From Verrucomicrobiia bacterium (GTDB lineage Bacteria; Verrucomicrobiota; Verrucomicrobiia; Opitutales; Cerasicoccaceae): a stretch of DNA of 64,000 nucleotides. The notes under the pieces were generated by a model. That model had not been told where the DNA came from, did not search any database, and was given only the letters and a program-made list of their open reading frames with translations. The translations under genes were made by a program, and so were the position numbers. Where the stretch lies: positions 310,001 through 374,000 of the forward strand of contig JAUIHT010000003.1 in the NCBI GenBank assembly GCA_030432235.1, given 5' to 3'. How positions within the stretch are numbered: the stretch's first letter is position 1; the number at the start of each line of letters is the position of its first letter. Below are positions 63,038 to 64,000 of this stretch, one piece after another.

Positions 63038-64000
63038 ATGCCGAAGAACATCGGATTTATCTCGACCCGCTTTGCCGGGACGGACGGCGTTTCCCTGGAG
63101 AGCGCCAAATGGGCGGAGGTGTTGTGGGACAGCGACCGCCACGTCTCCTTCTGGTACAGCGGCCGCAGTGACCGCGAGCCGGGCATCTCCTACGTCGTGC
63201 CGGAGGCCTACTTTGGCCACCCCGAGAGTGACTGGATTAACGAGCGCTGCTGGCGCCTCACCCGGCGCGACCCGCTGGTGACCGCCCGCATCCGGGACGC
63301 CGCGGATTATTTAAAAGGCACGCTCTACGACTTCGTGCGGCGCTTTGAAATCGACCTGCTGGTGCCGCAGAACGCCATTACGATCCCCATGCAAATACCT
63401 TTGGGAATCGCCATTACGGAATTTCTGGCCGAGACCGGCATGCCCGCCATCGCCCATCACCACGACTTTTATTGGGAGCGTACGCGGTTCAGTATTGGAT
63501 GCGTCAATGACTACCTGAGCTGTGCCTTTCCGCCCGCGTTGCCGAACATCCGCAACGTCGTCATCAACAAGCAGGCTGAGGAACAGCTCGCCCTGCGCAC
63601 CGGCCAGAGCGCGTTGCTCATCCCCAACGTCTTCGATTTCGACAAGCCAGCGCCGCCCCCCGACGACTACTCCAAGGATGTCCGCTCTGAGATCGGCCTC
63701 TCCGACGACGATATCTTTGTCCTCCAGCCGACCCGCGTGGTGCCGCGCAAGGGCATCGAGCATGCCATCAAAATCGTCGGACGGCTGAACGACCCGCGCT
63801 ACAAGCTCGTCATCTCCCACGAGGCCGGTGACGAGGGCGACGACTACCTGCACATGCTTCAGGAAATGGCCCGCGAGGAGGGCGTCGACATGCGCATCAT
63901 CGCCGACCGCGTCGGGGAAGTGCGCCAGTACGACGACCAGGGTCGCAAAATCTACACCCTCTGGGACATCTATCCGCACTGCGACATCGTCACCTACCCC
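63038..64000 (+). CDS. GT4-family glycosyltransferase (3' end outside the window)
   Basis: At least 321 residues, open at the window end. The N-terminal half opens [20 protein letters not shown] with a KWAEVLW segment, and [15 protein letters not shown], a pattern seen in GT4 glycosyltransferases acting on sugar-nucleotides (mannosylglycerate/glucosylglycerate type members look alike). The C-terminal domain starts [20 protein letters not shown], the usual beta-strand plus basic motif. The downstream EX7E motif region is not in the window, so specificity cannot be given. It follows the PEP-CTERM array after a gap of 206 bases. Confidence 0.8.
   Translation, partial: MPKNIGFISTRFAGTDGVSLESAKWAEVLWDSDRHVSFWYSGRSDREPGISYVVPEAYFGHPESDWINERCWRLTRRDPLVTARIRDAADYLKGTLYDFVRRFEIDLLVPQNAITIPMQIPLGIAITEFLAETGMPAIAHHHDFYWERTRFSIGCVNDYLSCAFPPALPNIRNVVINKQAEEQLALRTGQSALLIPNVFDFDKPAPPPDDYSKDVRSEIGLSDDDIFVLQPTRVVPRKGIEHAIKIVGRLNDPRYKLVISHEAGDEGDDYLHMLQEMAREEGVDMRIIADRVGEVRQYDDQGRKIYTLWDIYPHCDIVTYP

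Overview
The window reads as a chromosomal stretch of a GC-rich Gram-negative bacterium, most likely a Verrucomicrobiota of class Opitutia (Puniceicoccales/Opitutales type). This is an inference from the combination of several PEP-CTERM proteins, a five-gene prepilin cassette of the kind common in Verrucomicrobia, secreted proteins ending in an aromatic (W/Y-rich) repeat module, SHD1-like plus VWA secreted proteins, a monomeric isocitrate dehydrogenase, and carboxynorspermidine decarboxylase. I see no rRNA, tRNA, CRISPR array, transposase, integrase or phage structural gene.

Layout. 1-11 kb: housekeeping genes (pdxH end, nspC, miaA, glgC, pyrH, frr, proB, ppnP), a RelE/ParE-type toxin with its antitoxin, and a 47-residue membrane protein. 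11-23 kb: ilvB, an alpha-E / circularly permuted ATP-grasp pair, a histone H1-like Lys/Ala protein, an aminotransferase, monomeric Idh, a VOC protein, and a CHAD protein followed by an orphan ParA. 23-31 kb: an OprB-type porin, a SHOCT lipoprotein, a VWA protein, rho, then five consecutive prepilin-like genes. 31-37 kb: fabG-acpP-fabF, a desaturase, scpB and a Y-family polymerase. 37-46 kb: two tandem aromatic-repeat secreted proteins with twin terminators, ilvD, a TetR-controlled methyltransferase, a DUF4173-like membrane protein and hisF. 46-59 kb: an uncharacterised 584-residue protein, cobalamin adenosyltransferase, cimA, an AbiJ-NTD4-like putative defence protein, a prepilin, a GAF-fused GspE/PilB ATPase, psd and methylmalonyl-CoA decarboxylase. 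55.8-64 kb: PEP-CTERM surface proteins, including a tandem array of three, and a GT4 glycosyltransferase that runs off the end.

How the genes fit together. cimA, ilvB and ilvD are scattered pieces of branched-chain amino-acid synthesis by the citramalate route. fabG-acpP-fabF plus the desaturase and psd serve membrane lipid synthesis. Cobalamin adenosyltransferase plus methylmalonyl-CoA decarboxylase suggest a B12-dependent methylmalonyl-CoA route towards propionyl-CoA. The prepilins and the GspE/PilB ATPase suggest a type II secretion or type IV pilus-like machine whose parts are dispersed.

Most unusual signals. (1) Many intergenic gaps hold long imperfect palindromes built from a few degenerate 7-9-base words. 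The word differs from site to site but the architecture is the same, and the arms abut or contain start codons (frr, proB, parA) or contain the stop codons of PEP-CTERM genes. (2) A separate REP-like composite element occurs three times. (3) Three secreted proteins share an aromatic C-terminal module, two of them followed by near-identical terminators. (4) A CHAD protein is paired with an orphan ParA. (5) CTTTG-N5-CAAAG palindromes are clustered before the DUF4173-like gene and one lies before the ATP-grasp/alpha-E pair. (6) The tandem PEP-CTERM genes have near-constant ends and variable middles.
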